Positions 17,915-27,664 are shown, numbered from the stretch's first letter. The stretch: 46,653 bases of DNA from an uncultured Pelagibacteraceae bacterium (GCA_902629215.1 CACOQC010000002.1:78009-124661), one strand, 5' to 3'. Notes: a model not told the origin generated them from the sequence alone. Numbers and translations: made by a program.

Positions 17915-19417
17915 TTGTTAGTACATAATGTAAAAGTTTATCCATCTAAAATTCATTTACCTAAAAAAAAACAACTTGCATGGAAAATTGCTGAAATAGC
18001 AAATGACAATGCAATACTAGACAAAGATGCAATTGAAATGGCAATCAATAGAATAATTGACAATGCTTCAGTTGCTATTGTCTCTCTTAATAGAAGACCT
18101 GTAGTTTCATCAAGAGAAATGGCTTTAAAACATCCAAGAAAATATGGTGCTACACTATTTGGTGTTAATAGTAATTTAAAATTTGATTGTGAATGGGCAG
18201 CTTGGTCAAATGGAACAGCAGTAAGAGAGCTTGATTTTCATGACACATTTTTAGCTGCAGATTACAGTCACCCAGGAGACAATATACCTCCACTAATTAG
18301 TGTTGCTCAACAAAATAAAAAAAGTGGTTTAGATCTTTTAAGAGGAATAATAACTGCTTACGAAGTTCAAGTTAATTTAGTTAAAGGAATTTGTTTACAT
18401 AAACATAAGGTTGATCATATTGCTCACTTAGGTCCGAGTGTTGCAGCAGGAATAGGTTCAATGCTAAAACTTAACATTGAAACTATTTATCAAGCAATTC
18501 AGCAGGCACTACATACTACAATTTCAACAAGACAATCTAGAAAAGGAGAAATCTCAAGTTGGAAAGCTTATGCACCAGCTCATGCTGGAAAACTTGCCAT
18601 AGAAGCTGTTGATAGAGTAATGCGAGGTGAAGGCGCACCTAGTCCAATTTATGAAGGTGAAGATAGTGTGATTGCTAGAATTCTCGATGGAAAAAAGGCG
18701 TTATACAAAGTTCCTCTTCCTAAAAAGAATGAAACCAAAAAGGCAATTCTTGAAACTTATACAAAAGAATATTCTGCTGAATATCAATCACAGGCATTAA
18801 TTGATTTAGCAAAAAAACTTAAAAGAAAAGTAAAAAATTTAAATCAAATAAGAAAAATTGATATTTATACGAGTCATCATACGCATTATGTAATTGGAAC
18901 TGGTGCCAATGATCCTCAAAAGATGGACCCAAACGCCTCAAGAGAAACATTGGATCATTCAATTATGTATATATTTGCTGTAGCATTAGAAGATGGGAAT
19001 TGGCACCACGTAAAATCTTATTTAAAATCGAGAGCAAAAAGGAAAAGCACAATAAGAATATGGAGATCAATAAAAACTCATGAAGACAAAAAATGGACGA
19101 AAAGATATCATGATCCAAACCCTAAAAAAAAAGCATTTGGTGCAAAAGTCGTAATAACCCTAAAAAATGGAAAAAAAATTGTCGAAGAGCAAGGTGTCGC
19201 TGATGCTCACCCTTACGGCTCACGTCCTTTTAAAAGAAAAAACTATATTAATAAATTTTTAACTTTGACTAAAAATATTTTGAGCAAAAAAGAAAGTGAT
19301 AGATTTCTAAAAATAGTGCAAAATCTTAAAAAAATAAAATCAGGTCAATTAGATAAATTGAATATAGAAATTAAAAAAAGTAAACTTAAGAGAAATTTGA
19401 GAAAGGGAATTTTTTAG
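17915..19417 (+). CDS. prpD: 2-methylcitrate dehydratase
   Basis: PrpD dehydrates 2-methylcitrate in the methylcitrate cycle that oxidises propionyl-CoA to pyruvate. The 500-residue MmgE/PrpD-family protein has the N-terminal helical domain with [19 protein letters not shown] near residues 108-126 and a central [18 protein letters not shown] segment. The start is TTG at 17915, supported by AGGAG at 17905-17909, five bases upstream. The C-terminal 60 residues are strongly lysine-rich. Its TAG overlaps the GTG of prpB. With prpB and prpC it forms a complete core cycle, apart from the aconitase step. Confidence 0.93.
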   Translation: MLVHNVKVYPSKIHLPKKKQLAWKIAEIANDNAILDKDAIEMAINRIIDNASVAIVSLNRRPVVSSREMALKHPRKYGATLFGVNSNLKFDCEWAAWSNGTAVRELDFHDTFLAADYSHPGDNIPPLISVAQQNKKSGLDLLRGIITAYEVQVNLVKGICLHKHKVDHIAHLGPSVAAGIGSMLKLNIETIYQAIQQALHTTISTRQSRKGEISSWKAYAPAHAGKLAIEAVDRVMRGEGAPSPIYEGEDSVIARILDGKKALYKVPLPKKNETKKAILETYTKEYSAEYQSQALIDLAKKLKRKVKNLNQIRKIDIYTSHHTHYVIGTGANDPQKMDPNASRETLDHSIMYIFAVALEDGNWHHVKSYLKSRAKRKSTIRIWRSIKTHEDKKWTKRYHDPNPKKKAFGAKVVITLKNGKKIVEEQGVADAHPYGSRPFKRKNYINKFLTLTKNILSKKESDRFLKIVQNLKKIKSGQLDKLNIEIKKSKLKRNLRKGIF

Positions 19418-20313
19418 TGCATTTTGTAGAAAAAGATCCAAGTCAAAAAAGAGAAGATTTTGGTAAAAAACTAGAGTCTAATAAAATTTTAAGAGTTCCT
19501 GGCGCCTATAATCCTCTTACTGCTAAATTAATTGAAGAAATTGGCTATGATGCTGTTTATGTTTCTGGGGGAGTAATGGCGAACGATCTAGGATTTCCAG
19601 ACATTGGGCTAACTACTCTTCAAGATGTAAGTACTCGATCTTATCTTATTTCAAGAGTAACTAATCTTCCAACTATTGTTGATATAGATACTGGTTTTAA
19701 ATCTTGTAAAGAGACAATTGAAACTTTTGAAGAATTTGGAATTTCTGCGGTACATTTAGAAGATCAAATAGAAAGGAAAAGGTGTGGACACCTAGATAAT
19801 AAAGAACTTATCTCAACAGACGTAATGACTAAAAAAATAAAAGAATGTGTTGCTGCAAAAAAAGATAAAAATTTTAAAATTATTGCAAGATCTGATGCAA
19901 AGAGCGTCGAAGGTATCGATAAAATGATTGAAAGATGTAAAGCATATATCGATGCTGGTGCTGAGATAATTTTTCCAGAAGCTTTACATGATGAAAAAGA
20001 TTTTGAAAAAGTTAGAAAAGAACTCTCTTGTTATCTTTTAGCTAACATGACTGAATTTGGAAAAACTAAATTATTTGATTACAAAAAATTAGAAGAATTT
20101 GGATATAATATAGTTATTTATCCAGTCACAACTCAAAGATTAGCTATGAAAAGTGTAGAAGATGGTTTGAGGGACATTTATGCTAATGGACATCAAAATA
20201 ATATTATTGATAAAATGCAAACACGTAAGCGATTGTATGAGCTTGTCGATTATGAAAAATATAATAGTTTAGATGAAAAAATTTATAATTTTAGTACTGA
20301 AGGTCATGAATAA
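19417..20313 (+). CDS. prpB: 2-methylisocitrate lyase
   Basis: PrpB splits 2-methylisocitrate into pyruvate and succinate. The 298-residue isocitrate-lyase-family protein shows YVSGGVMANDLGFPDIGL near residues 48-65, VDIDTGFKS with the magnesium-binding Asp pair, and KRCGHLDNKELIS, the catalytic-Cys loop with the spacing typical of PrpB. The start is GTG, overlapping the prpD TAG by one base; the stop overlaps the prpC ATG (TAATG). The tight overlaps suggest one transcript for all three genes. Confidence 0.95.
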   Translation: MHFVEKDPSQKREDFGKKLESNKILRVPGAYNPLTAKLIEEIGYDAVYVSGGVMANDLGFPDIGLTTLQDVSTRSYLISRVTNLPTIVDIDTGFKSCKETIETFEEFGISAVHLEDQIERKRCGHLDNKELISTDVMTKKIKECVAAKKDKNFKIIARSDAKSVEGIDKMIERCKAYIDAGAEIIFPEALHDEKDFEKVRKELSCYLLANMTEFGKTKLFDYKKLEEFGYNIVIYPVTTQRLAMKSVEDGLRDIYANGHQNNIIDKMQTRKRLYELVDYEKYNSLDEKIYNFSTEGHE

Positions 20314-21437
20314 TGAGTGATGATATTAAAAAAGGGTTACTTGGAATAGTTGTTGATGAAACTGAGGTCTCAAAAGTAATGCCTGAAATAAACTCTCTAA
20401 CCTACAGAGGTTATGCAGCACAAGATTTATGTGAATATTGTAAATTTGAGGAGGTTGCTTATTTAATTTTAAATAAAGATCTGCCTAACAGTATTCAATT
20501 GAAAAAATTTGAAAAAGAGGAAAAGAATAATAGAGAATTATCCAAAGATCTTTATTCAATACTCAAAAAAATGCCAAAAAAATCTCATCCAATGGATGTA
20601 GCAAGAACAGCTGTAAGTATAATGGGTCTTGAAGATAAAGAAACTACAGACTCTTCTCCAGAAGCAAATATGAGAAAAGCTATAAGAATTTTAGCTAAAA
20701 CGCCTACGGCTCTAGCAGCTTTTTACAGATTAAGAAAAGGTAAAAAAATTATTAAACCTAAAAAGAATTTGAATATTGCGGAAAACTTTTTCTATATGTG
20801 TTTTGGAAAAGTACCTCAAAAAGAAATAGTTAAAGCTTTTGATGTTTCTCTAATTTTATACGCTGAACATAGTTTTAATGTTTCTACATTTACAGCAAGA
20901 ACTATAACAAGTAGTTTATCTGATATTCATGGTGCTATTACTGGTGCAATAGCGAGTTTGAAAGGTCCTCTTCATGGGGGAGCTAACGAGGAAGTAATGC
21001 ATATGATGAATAAAATTAAATCCCCTAATAATGCGCATAAATGGATTAATAACGCGTTAGATAATAAAGATGTTGTAATGGGTTTTGGACACAGAGTTTA
21101 TAAATCAGGTGACTCTAGAGTTCCTACAATGAGAAAATACTTTGCAAAAGTTGCTAAAATTAAAAAAGATAAAAAATTTGAAAAAATTTACGACATAGTT
21201 GAAAAAGTAATGATTGAAAGAAAAAATATTCATCCAAATGTAGATTACCCGACTGGTCCTACTTATCATCTAATGGGTTTTGATACTGATTTTTTTACAC
21301 CTATATTTGTAATTTCGAGAATAACCGGTTGGTCAGCTCATATAATGGAACAACATGCAGCAAATAAATTAATTAGACCTCTTGCTAGTTACAAAGGTAA
21401 CCAGCATAGAAAAGTTGTTCAGCTTAATCAAAGATAA
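20313..21437 (+). CDS. prpC: 2-methylcitrate synthase
   Basis: PrpC condenses propionyl-CoA with oxaloacetate to 2-methylcitrate. The 374 residues fit the short type I/PrpC form of citrate synthase. Catalytic regions are visible: GPLHGGANEEVMHMM near residue 220 with the first His, GFGHRVYK near 260 with the second, and the Asp in DYPTGPTYHLMGF near 310. Placement with prpD and prpB favours methylcitrate synthase over plain citrate synthase, though the enzyme may accept both substrates. It ends exactly where the convergent nrdB ends, with no spacer. Confidence 0.93.
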   Translation: MSDDIKKGLLGIVVDETEVSKVMPEINSLTYRGYAAQDLCEYCKFEEVAYLILNKDLPNSIQLKKFEKEEKNNRELSKDLYSILKKMPKKSHPMDVARTAVSIMGLEDKETTDSSPEANMRKAIRILAKTPTALAAFYRLRKGKKIIKPKKNLNIAENFFYMCFGKVPQKEIVKAFDVSLILYAEHSFNVSTFTARTITSSLSDIHGAITGAIASLKGPLHGGANEEVMHMMNKIKSPNNAHKWINNALDNKDVVMGFGHRVYKSGDSRVPTMRKYFAKVAKIKKDKKFEKIYDIVEKVMIERKNIHPNVDYPTGPTYHLMGFDTDFFTPIFVISRITGWSAHIMEQHAANKLIRPLASYKGNQHRKVVQLNQR

Positions 21438-22454
21438 TTAACTAAACGCTTCAGCCCAAGTTCCTTGAGTTGAGGCTTTAGAATACTCTGTTGCTCGACC
21501 CTCAAAGAAATTCATGTGCTCGACTGCATTCAACATGGTATCCAACCAACCTAAAGGATTTTTTTCAACTTTATATATTGGTTCTAAACCTAATTGGCTT
21601 AATCTTCTATTTGCAATAAATCTAATATAATCTTTAACCTCTTGTGCTGTTAGTCCTTCCATTGGACCCATTTCAAAAGCTAAATCAATAAATGCATCTT
21701 CATGATCAACTATTATTCTGCAAGCCTCATAAAGTTCTTTTTTTAATTTTGGCGTCCAGATTTCAGGGTTCTCTTTTATAAACTCTTTAAAAATTCTTAT
21801 CATTGAATTACAATGAAGAGTTTCATCTCTAACTGACCAAGTAACGATTTGACCCATACCTTTCATCTTGTTGTGTCTTGGAAAATTTAAAAGAATTGCA
21901 AAACTTGCAAACAATTGTAGGCCTTCGGTAAACGCACTGAATACTGCAACAGTTTTTGCAATATCTTCTTTTGAATTAACATTGAATCCTTGCATATAAT
22001 CATACTTATCTTTCATCTCTTTATATTTCATAAAAGCTGAGTATTCAGATTCAGGCATTCCAATTGTATCTAACAAATGAGAGTAAGCAGCTACGTGAAC
22101 TGTTTCCATTGCAGCAAAAGCAGTCATCATCATTAAAACTTCTGTAGGTTTAAATACAGTTGTGTAATGTCTTAAATAACAATTGTTAACTTCAACATCT
22201 GCTTGTGTAAAAAATCTGAAAATTTGCGTTAATAAGTTTTTTTCAGGCTGTGATAGATTTTTTTGCCAATCTCTAACATCATCACCTAGTGGCACCTCTT
22301 CAGGCAACCAATGAATTCTTTGTTGTGTTAACCATGCATCATAACACCAAGGATATCTAAAAGGTTTATAAACTGGATTTTCAGTCAACAAACCCATTTT
22401 TTTTGTTTGAATAATCTCTTTTTTCTCTAATTTAATTTTTTCTGCTACTGACAT
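21438..22454 (-). CDS. nrdB: Class I ribonucleotide reductase, beta subunit
   Basis: NrdB holds the dimetal-tyrosyl radical centre used to start ribonucleotide reduction in NrdA. Ligands and radical site are all visible: METVHVAAY contains Glu, His and, at the E. coli Tyr122 position, the radical Tyr; FTEGLQLF gives another Glu and RDETLHCNS the last Glu and His. The ATG at 22454 is chosen because GAGGAG (22468-22463) lies eight bases upstream; the in-frame GTG at 22463 abuts that site and is unlikely. It overlaps the end of nrdA by ten bases. Confidence 0.95.
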   Translation of the reverse strand: MSVAEKIKLEKKEIIQTKKMGLLTENPVYKPFRYPWCYDAWLTQQRIHWLPEEVPLGDDVRDWQKNLSQPEKNLLTQIFRFFTQADVEVNNCYLRHYTTVFKPTEVLMMMTAFAAMETVHVAAYSHLLDTIGMPESEYSAFMKYKEMKDKYDYMQGFNVNSKEDIAKTVAVFSAFTEGLQLFASFAILLNFPRHNKMKGMGQIVTWSVRDETLHCNSMIRIFKEFIKENPEIWTPKLKKELYEACRIIVDHEDAFIDLAFEMGPMEGLTAQEVKDYIRFIANRRLSQLGLEPIYKVEKNPLGWLDTMLNAVEHMNFFEGRATEYSKASTQGTWAEAFS

Positions 22455-24382
22455 GATAAGCACTCCTCATACTCTTGTTCGTTTGATTGTTGATTTTTAG
22501 ATTTATATACATTCGCCGTAATATCTGTTGATTTAGCATCATTGATATTTTCAGCTCTTTGAATTGATTTTGATCTACAGTAATAAAGGCTTTTTAAACC
22601 TTTTTTCCAAGCATCAAAATGAATTTTATGTAATTCTTTTTTATGTACATCAGCTGGTAAAAATAAATTTACGGACTGTGCTTGAGAAATATACGGCGTT
22701 CTATCTCCACTTAAGTCAATAATCCAATGCTGATTTAATTCAAAAGCCGTTTTAAAAACATCTTTCTCTAAATCTGTTAAAAAATCTAAATGTGAAACTG
22801 AACCTTGGTTTGTTGTAATTGTAGACCAAGTCTCATCATCATTTTTACCATGACTTTCTAAAATTTCTTCCAAGTATCTATTTCTAACATTAAAAGATCC
22901 TGATAAAGTTTTGTGTGTGTAGCTATTGGCAGCTATAGGTTCAACTCCTGGTGAGGCCCCACCACAAATAATTGAGATAGATGCTGTTGGGGCAATTGCA
23001 GTTTTATTCGAAAATCTTTCTTTGTATCCATACTCAGCAGCATCCGGACATGCACCTCTTTCCTCAGCTAAATCTTTTGATGCTTGATTAACTTTTTCAT
23101 GAATATTTTTAAAAATTTTTTTATTCCAAGCTTTAGCCATTACTGACTCAAGCGGAATTCTGTTTTTTTGTAAAAAAGAATGAAAACCCATTACACCTAA
23201 ACCTACACTTCTTTCTCTTTCTGCTGAATATTTTGCATCCTTAAATTGTTCTGGAGCCTTATTAATAAAATCAGATAGAACATTATCAAGAAATCTCATA
23301 ACATCATTAATCATGTTAGGATCATCTTTCCACTCTTCATATTTTTCAATGTTTAAAGAAGAAAGACAGCAAACTGCTGTTCTGTCTTTACCATCTTTAT
23401 CGATACCTGTGGGTAAAGTTATTTCACTACACAAATTAGATGTTTTAACCGTAAGATTGGCTAACTTGTGATGCTGAGGTATCTGTCTATTTACTGTATC
23501 AATATAAATTATATATGGCTCACCAGTTTCAATTCTCGCTGTTAATAATCTAATCCATAAATTTCTCGCTGATATAGTTTGTTGAACAGTTCCATCTACT
23601 GGACTCTTAAGGGCCCATTGTTCATCTGTTTCAACTGCACGCATGAAAGCATCAGAAATTAAAACACCGTGATGTAAATTTAGAGCTTTTCTGTTTGGAT
23701 CACCACCAGTTGGTCTTCTCATTTCAATAAATTCTTCAATTTCAGGATGATCAATTGGAAGATAACATGCTGCCGAACCTCTTCTTAAAGAACCTTGGCT
23801 TATCGCCATTGTTAATGAATCCATAACTTTAATAAATGGAATTATTCCTGAGGTTTTTCCCACTCTCCCAATTTTTTCACCGATTGATCTTAAGTTACCC
23901 CAATAACTTCCAATACCTCCACCTTTAGCAGCCAACCAAACATTTTCACTCCAAAGATCTAGGATACCTCCAAGACTATCTGAAGCTTCATTTAAAAAAC
24001 ATGAAATCGGTAAACCTCTTTTTGTTCCACCATTAGATAAAACGGGTGTTGCTGGCATGAACCAAAGATTACTTATGTAATTATAAATTCTTTGAGCATG
24101 TAAATTATCATCTGCATAGGTGCTGGCCACTCTTGCAAATAAATCCTGAAAAGATTCGTTCTGACCTAAATATCTGTCTTTTAAAGTTGCTTTTCCAAAA
24201 TCAGTTAAATTAACATCTCTAGATCGATCTATCTTAATTATAATGCCCTTATCATTTTGAAATAACTCAGTTTCATTATTTAGTGAAAAAAGATCAGGTC
24301 TATTATTTTTCGATACTTCATTAACTTGTGGGCTATATTCAGAGACAGCTTTCTTTAAGGCCAGGGACAGAATTTTGTTCAT
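22445..24382 (-). CDS. nrdA: Class I ribonucleotide reductase, alpha subunit
   Basis: NrdA reduces ribonucleoside diphosphates. The 645-residue protein has PATPVLSNGGTKRGLPISC with the first redox Cys region, LCSEITLPT with the second, GLGVMGFHSFLQ in the barrel and PTASISIICGGASPGVEP near residue 470. It is shorter than E. coli NrdA (761), and the N-terminus shows no obvious ATP-cone, so overall activity control by dATP may be absent or located elsewhere. The tail EECLSCQ supplies the C-terminal redox Cys pair. Two NrdR-like boxes lie upstream. Confidence 0.95.
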   Translation of the reverse strand: MNKILSLALKKAVSEYSPQVNEVSKNNRPDLFSLNNETELFQNDKGIIIKIDRSRDVNLTDFGKATLKDRYLGQNESFQDLFARVASTYADDNLHAQRIYNYISNLWFMPATPVLSNGGTKRGLPISCFLNEASDSLGGILDLWSENVWLAAKGGGIGSYWGNLRSIGEKIGRVGKTSGIIPFIKVMDSLTMAISQGSLRRGSAACYLPIDHPEIEEFIEMRRPTGGDPNRKALNLHHGVLISDAFMRAVETDEQWALKSPVDGTVQQTISARNLWIRLLTARIETGEPYIIYIDTVNRQIPQHHKLANLTVKTSNLCSEITLPTGIDKDGKDRTAVCCLSSLNIEKYEEWKDDPNMINDVMRFLDNVLSDFINKAPEQFKDAKYSAERERSVGLGVMGFHSFLQKNRIPLESVMAKAWNKKIFKNIHEKVNQASKDLAEERGACPDAAEYGYKERFSNKTAIAPTASISIICGGASPGVEPIAANSYTHKTLSGSFNVRNRYLEEILESHGKNDDETWSTITTNQGSVSHLDFLTDLEKDVFKTAFELNQHWIIDLSGDRTPYISQAQSVNLFLPADVHKKELHKIHFDAWKKGLKSLYYCRSKSIQRAENINDAKSTDITANVYKSKNQQSNEQEYEECLSCQ

Positions 24383-24416
24383 TATTTAAGTATTATATTT
24401 TGTTAATTTTACGAAA

Positions 24417-24460
24417 ACAACTATATGTTGTATGCGTTTTGTATTGATATACTATATAAA
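24417..24460. promoter_or_regulatory. Two NrdR-like operator boxes between nrdA and a phosphohexomutase gene
   Basis: ACAAC-TATAT-GTTGT (24417-24431) is a perfect inverted repeat with a five-base centre. A second copy of its core, ACTATATA (24451-24458), begins exactly 31 bp after ACTATAT at 24420. NrdR, the ribonucleotide reductase repressor, is known to bind paired boxes close to ACACTATATATAGTGT spaced about three helical turns apart. The second box is well matched only on its left half. The site lies in the 159-bp divergent gap, 34 bases or more from the nrdA start. Confidence 0.6.
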
Positions 24461-24541
24461 CAATAAATCAACAGAACATTTATAGAACACTATTAAAATA
24501 ATTCAACTATAAAAATAAAAAAAAGGTAAGTAATTAACAGC

Positions 24542-25996
24542 ATGAATCAATCAATAAAAATAGATCCATATGGATTTAGAGAATATGACGCACGGTGGAT
24601 ATATGAAATAGATATTAATGCAAATGGAATCAATCATCTCGGTAAAGGACTGGGAACACAAATAATAAAACATACTAAAAAAACTAATCCGCGAGTAATA
24701 GTAGGACATGATTTTAGATCTTATAGTGAGAATATAAAAATTGCATTGAAGAAAGGTTTGGTTTCTACAGGATGTTTTGTTGAAGATATAGGGCTATCAT
24801 TGTCACCAATGGTTTATTTTGCACAATTTAATTTAAATGCAGATGGAATTGCCATGATTACTGCAAGCCACAATGAAAATGGTTGGACTGGGGTTAAAAT
24901 GGGAATTAAAAAAGGTTTAACTCATGCACCTGAAGAAATGAAAGAGTTGAAAGAAATTACACTAAATAAAAAATTTACTAATGGACAAGGAAAAGAAATA
25001 GAAATTAAAAATTTTCAAGAAATCTATAAAAAAAATCTAATAGAAAAAAATAAAATAAATAGAAAAATCAAAGCAGTTGTTGCCTGTGGTAATGGTACAG
25101 CAGGTATATTTGCTCCTGATATTTTAAGAGGTGTAGGTTGTGAAGTAATTGAACTAGATTGTAATTTAGATTGGACTTTTCCAAAATATAATCCAAATCC
25201 GGAAGATCTAAAAATGCTAAATGAAATTTCTAAATGTGTAATAGAAAATAAAGCTGATATTGGTTTTGGATTTGATGGTGATGGAGATAGAGTTGGTGTC
25301 ATTGATGATAAAGGAAAAGAAATTTTTTCTGATAAAATAGGTTTATTAATAGCAAGAAATTTATCATCTATATATAAAAACTCAAATTTTATTGTTGATG
25401 TTAAATCAACTGGACTCTATTCTAACGACGAAGTACTAAATAAAAATAATTGCAAAACCACTTACTGGAAAACAGGACATTCTCACATTAAAAGAAAAGT
25501 AAATGAAGCAAACGCTTTAGCAGGTTTTGAAAAAAGTGGTCACTTTTTTTTTAATAAACCAATCGGATTAGGTTATGATGATGGTATAAATTCTGCTATT
25601 CAAGTTTGTCATATTCTGAATAGTCAAAACATTAAAATGAGTGAAATAATTGAACAAATTCCTAAAACATACCAATCTCCAACAATGGCTCCTTTTTGTG
25701 AAGATAAAGAAAAATATAATGTTGTTGATCAATTAGTAAATAAAATAAAAATTCTAAAGAGAGAAAAATTTAGAATTGATAATCAAGAAATTAAGGAAAT
25801 TTTAACAGTTAATGGAATAAGATTTTCATTTGAAGATGGGTCGTGGGGATTAATAAGAGCATCATCTAACAAACCCTCATTAGTTATAGTTACTGAAAGT
25901 CCTACGTCTGACAAGAGAAAATTAGAGATATTTAGATTTATAGATAATCTTCTCCAAGAAACCAAAAAAGTTGGTGAATACGATCAAAAAATTTAA
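24542..25996 (+). CDS. Phosphomannomutase/phosphoglucomutase family enzyme
   Basis: The 484-residue protein is an alpha-D-phosphohexomutase. The phosphoserine loop is ITASHNENGWTG near residue 107, the metal loop FGFDGDGDRVGV near 245, the sugar-recognition loop GFEKSGHFFF near 330 and the phosphate-binding loop RASSNKPSLVIVTES near 440. These fit the PMM/PGM (AlgC/ManB-like) group better than GlmM, so it probably supplies mannose 1-phosphate or glucose 1-phosphate for surface sugars. It is divergent from nrdA and its stop overlaps the convergent coiled-coil gene by four bases. Confidence 0.88.
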   Translation: MNQSIKIDPYGFREYDARWIYEIDINANGINHLGKGLGTQIIKHTKKTNPRVIVGHDFRSYSENIKIALKKGLVSTGCFVEDIGLSLSPMVYFAQFNLNADGIAMITASHNENGWTGVKMGIKKGLTHAPEEMKELKEITLNKKFTNGQGKEIEIKNFQEIYKKNLIEKNKINRKIKAVVACGNGTAGIFAPDILRGVGCEVIELDCNLDWTFPKYNPNPEDLKMLNEISKCVIENKADIGFGFDGDGDRVGVIDDKGKEIFSDKIGLLIARNLSSIYKNSNFIVDVKSTGLYSNDEVLNKNNCKTTYWKTGHSHIKRKVNEANALAGFEKSGHFFFNKPIGLGYDDGINSAIQVCHILNSQNIKMSEIIEQIPKTYQSPTMAPFCEDKEKYNVVDQLVNKIKILKREKFRIDNQEIKEILTVNGIRFSFEDGSWGLIRASSNKPSLVIVTESPTSDKRKLEIFRFIDNLLQETKKVGEYDQKI

Positions 25997-27096
25997 TTAC
26001 TTTTATTTTCTTTTTCAGAATTTTGGTTTTCTATATTTTCTGATAAATCATTTGTATTATCACTCAATTCAGTTGAAGACTGATCATTGTAAAATTTTTT
26101 TATTAATTCTTCTTCTTTTATTTTTTGTTCTTGATCAAATTTATCTTCCCATTCTTTAATTCTCCTATTTTCCTCTCTAATTCGCTCTTCTTCTTCGACT
26201 TTTGTTTTAAGAGCTAACTGTCTTTCTTCCTCTATCTTTTTTTGCTTTTCCTCTTCTTTTCTTAATTCTTCTTCTTTTTCTCTTTGCTCTTTTTCTTTTC
26301 TAAGTCTTTCTTGCTCAGCAGCTTTAATTTTTTCCTCCTTTAGTCTCAGTTCCTCCTCTTTTTCTCTTTGTAAAGCTTGTTCTTTTAGTAATTGTCTCTG
26401 AAGATCTTGCTGCCTATCTATTTCGAGTTGTCTTAACCTATTTTCTGTTTCTCGTAATTTTTCTTCTTCATATTTTAATTTTCTTGAGGCTTCTCTAATT
26501 TTTTGTTCTTCATCAAGTCTTTTTTGTCTCTCAATATCCTTTAACCTTAGCTGTTCTTGTCTTTGTTTTTCCTTTTCTTCTCTAGATCTTTCTGAATTTT
26601 CTTGTTTTAATCTAATTTGTTCCTCTTTAATCTTAATTTTTTCCTCTCTTATTCTTTGTCTCTCGAGCATCTTCATACGAAGCTCTTCTTCTCTTAATCT
26701 TCTTGCATCCTCTCTAATTTTTCTAGCCTCCTCATCTTTTATTTTTTGTTGTTCAATTTTTATTCTTCTAGCTTCTATTTTTCTTCTTTTTTCCTCATTT
26801 TTCCTAACTTGTTTTTCATTATCAATAATTAATTTTTTTTGTGCTAAAATTTGTTTTTTATCTTGTCTTAATTTTTCTAAACGTTCTTTTTGTTCTTGTT
26901 TTTTTTGCCTTGTTAATTCCTTTTTTGCTTCTATAACTTTTCTTTTTTCTACTAGCTTTCTATTTTTTTCTCTATCTTTCTTAAAATTTGTATAATGATC
27001 AATGACATTATCTTTAGCATTTTCTAAAAATTTTAAAGGTGATATTTTAATATTAGAAAAATTAATTTTATTTTTTAAAATTTTTTTTTTCGTCAT
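25993..27096 (-). CDS. Highly charged KER-rich coiled-coil protein
   Basis: I cannot assign a function. The 367 residues are dominated by Lys, Glu, Arg and Gln from about 50 to 340, with repeated units such as REEELRMK and EEEKQKKIEEER, predicting one long single helix or coiled coil. There is no signal peptide, membrane segment or recognisable globular domain; the N-terminal 45 residues and the Asn/Ser-rich C-terminal 40 are less regular. It superficially resembles the middle domain of TolA or other spacer proteins, but composition alone can cause that. Confidence 0.75.
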   Translation of the reverse strand: MTKKKILKNKINFSNIKISPLKFLENAKDNVIDHYTNFKKDREKNRKLVEKRKVIEAKKELTRQKKQEQKERLEKLRQDKKQILAQKKLIIDNEKQVRKNEEKRRKIEARRIKIEQQKIKDEEARKIREDARRLREEELRMKMLERQRIREEKIKIKEEQIRLKQENSERSREEKEKQRQEQLRLKDIERQKRLDEEQKIREASRKLKYEEEKLRETENRLRQLEIDRQQDLQRQLLKEQALQREKEEELRLKEEKIKAAEQERLRKEKEQREKEEELRKEEEKQKKIEEERQLALKTKVEEEERIREENRRIKEWEDKFDQEQKIKEEELIKKFYNDQSSTELSDNTNDLSENIENQNSEKENKSN

Positions 27097-27110
27097 GTTT
27101 TAATTTTACA

Positions 27111-27129
27111 ATTTTAATCTTATTAAAAT
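27111..27129. repeat. AT-only inverted repeat ahead of the coiled-coil gene
   Basis: ATTTTAAT and ATTAAAAT form a perfect 8-bp inverted repeat around a three-base centre, 15 bp upstream of the coiled-coil start codon. It could be an operator. In DNA this AT-rich such repeats also arise by chance, so support is weak. Confidence 0.25.
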
Positions 27130-27283
27130 ATGACACGAGTGTTTAAATTGAGCTAATTATTTTTACTTATTTATTAGGTAAAAACTAAAAAAAATACAAT
27201 CAAAACGTGTAATTTTATTAACAATTTATAATTTTTAAAAATTTAATTTATTCAGAATCATATATCAAGTTTTGAAAATAAAA

Positions 27284-27595
27284 ATGAATAGAAAACTAAT
27301 TATAGTAATTTTACTATTTTTTCTTAATAGTTGTGCAACTCCGGGGTCTGCATTATTAGGACCAATTATCACTGGCCTAAAATCAGGGAGTATTTATCAA
27401 GCCTCTATTTCATATAGTACTGGGAGAATAATGAATGAGATAGTTTCTTCTGAAATTTCATCAAAAAAAAAAGACATTGATACATCTAAAATTTTACCCA
27501 AAAAAAATGAAATGCAAAATCCAATAATCATTTCAAGTCATAAAGTCATTGATATAATTCTCTCTGAAGTAACAGAAGAAGAGCATCTTCCTTAG
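27284..27595 (+). CDS. Small putative lipoprotein
   Basis: The 103-residue product has a lipoprotein signal: a basic start (MNRK), a hydrophobic core IIVILLFF and the lipobox LNSC, with the acylated Cys at about residue 17. The remainder is short, with a Gly/Ser-rich stretch (PGSALLGPIITGLKSGSIYQ) and a charged tail. I prefer the ATG at 27284 to the in-frame TTG at 27272 because it puts the basic residues directly before the hydrophobic core. The function is unknown. A rho-independent terminator follows about 70 bases after the stop. Confidence 0.6.
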   Translation: MNRKLIIVILLFFLNSCATPGSALLGPIITGLKSGSIYQASISYSTGRIMNEIVSSEISSKKKDIDTSKILPKKNEMQNPIIISSHKVIDIILSEVTEEEHLP

Positions 27596-27664
27596 ATTTT
27601 AACAATTTAAATTCAATTATTGCGTGCTATCATTTATCAAAAGAATCACCTAATATATTGGTAT

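Noticed and set aside
22445..24382. Possible ATP-cone in NrdA
   Set aside because: The 645-residue length and the N-terminal wording leave no room for the usual 90-residue cone ahead of the catalytic barrel; I see no cone motif.
25024..25302. Minus-strand open frames within the phosphohexomutase gene and similar frames elsewhere
   Set aside because: They lie antisense to well-conserved genes, have low-complexity Ser/Leu/Phe translations and no family features.
27596..27664. Small noncoding RNA ahead of the terminator
   Set aside because: No pairing or motif beyond the terminator stem was found, and the stretch is explained as the 3' untranslated end of the lipoprotein message.
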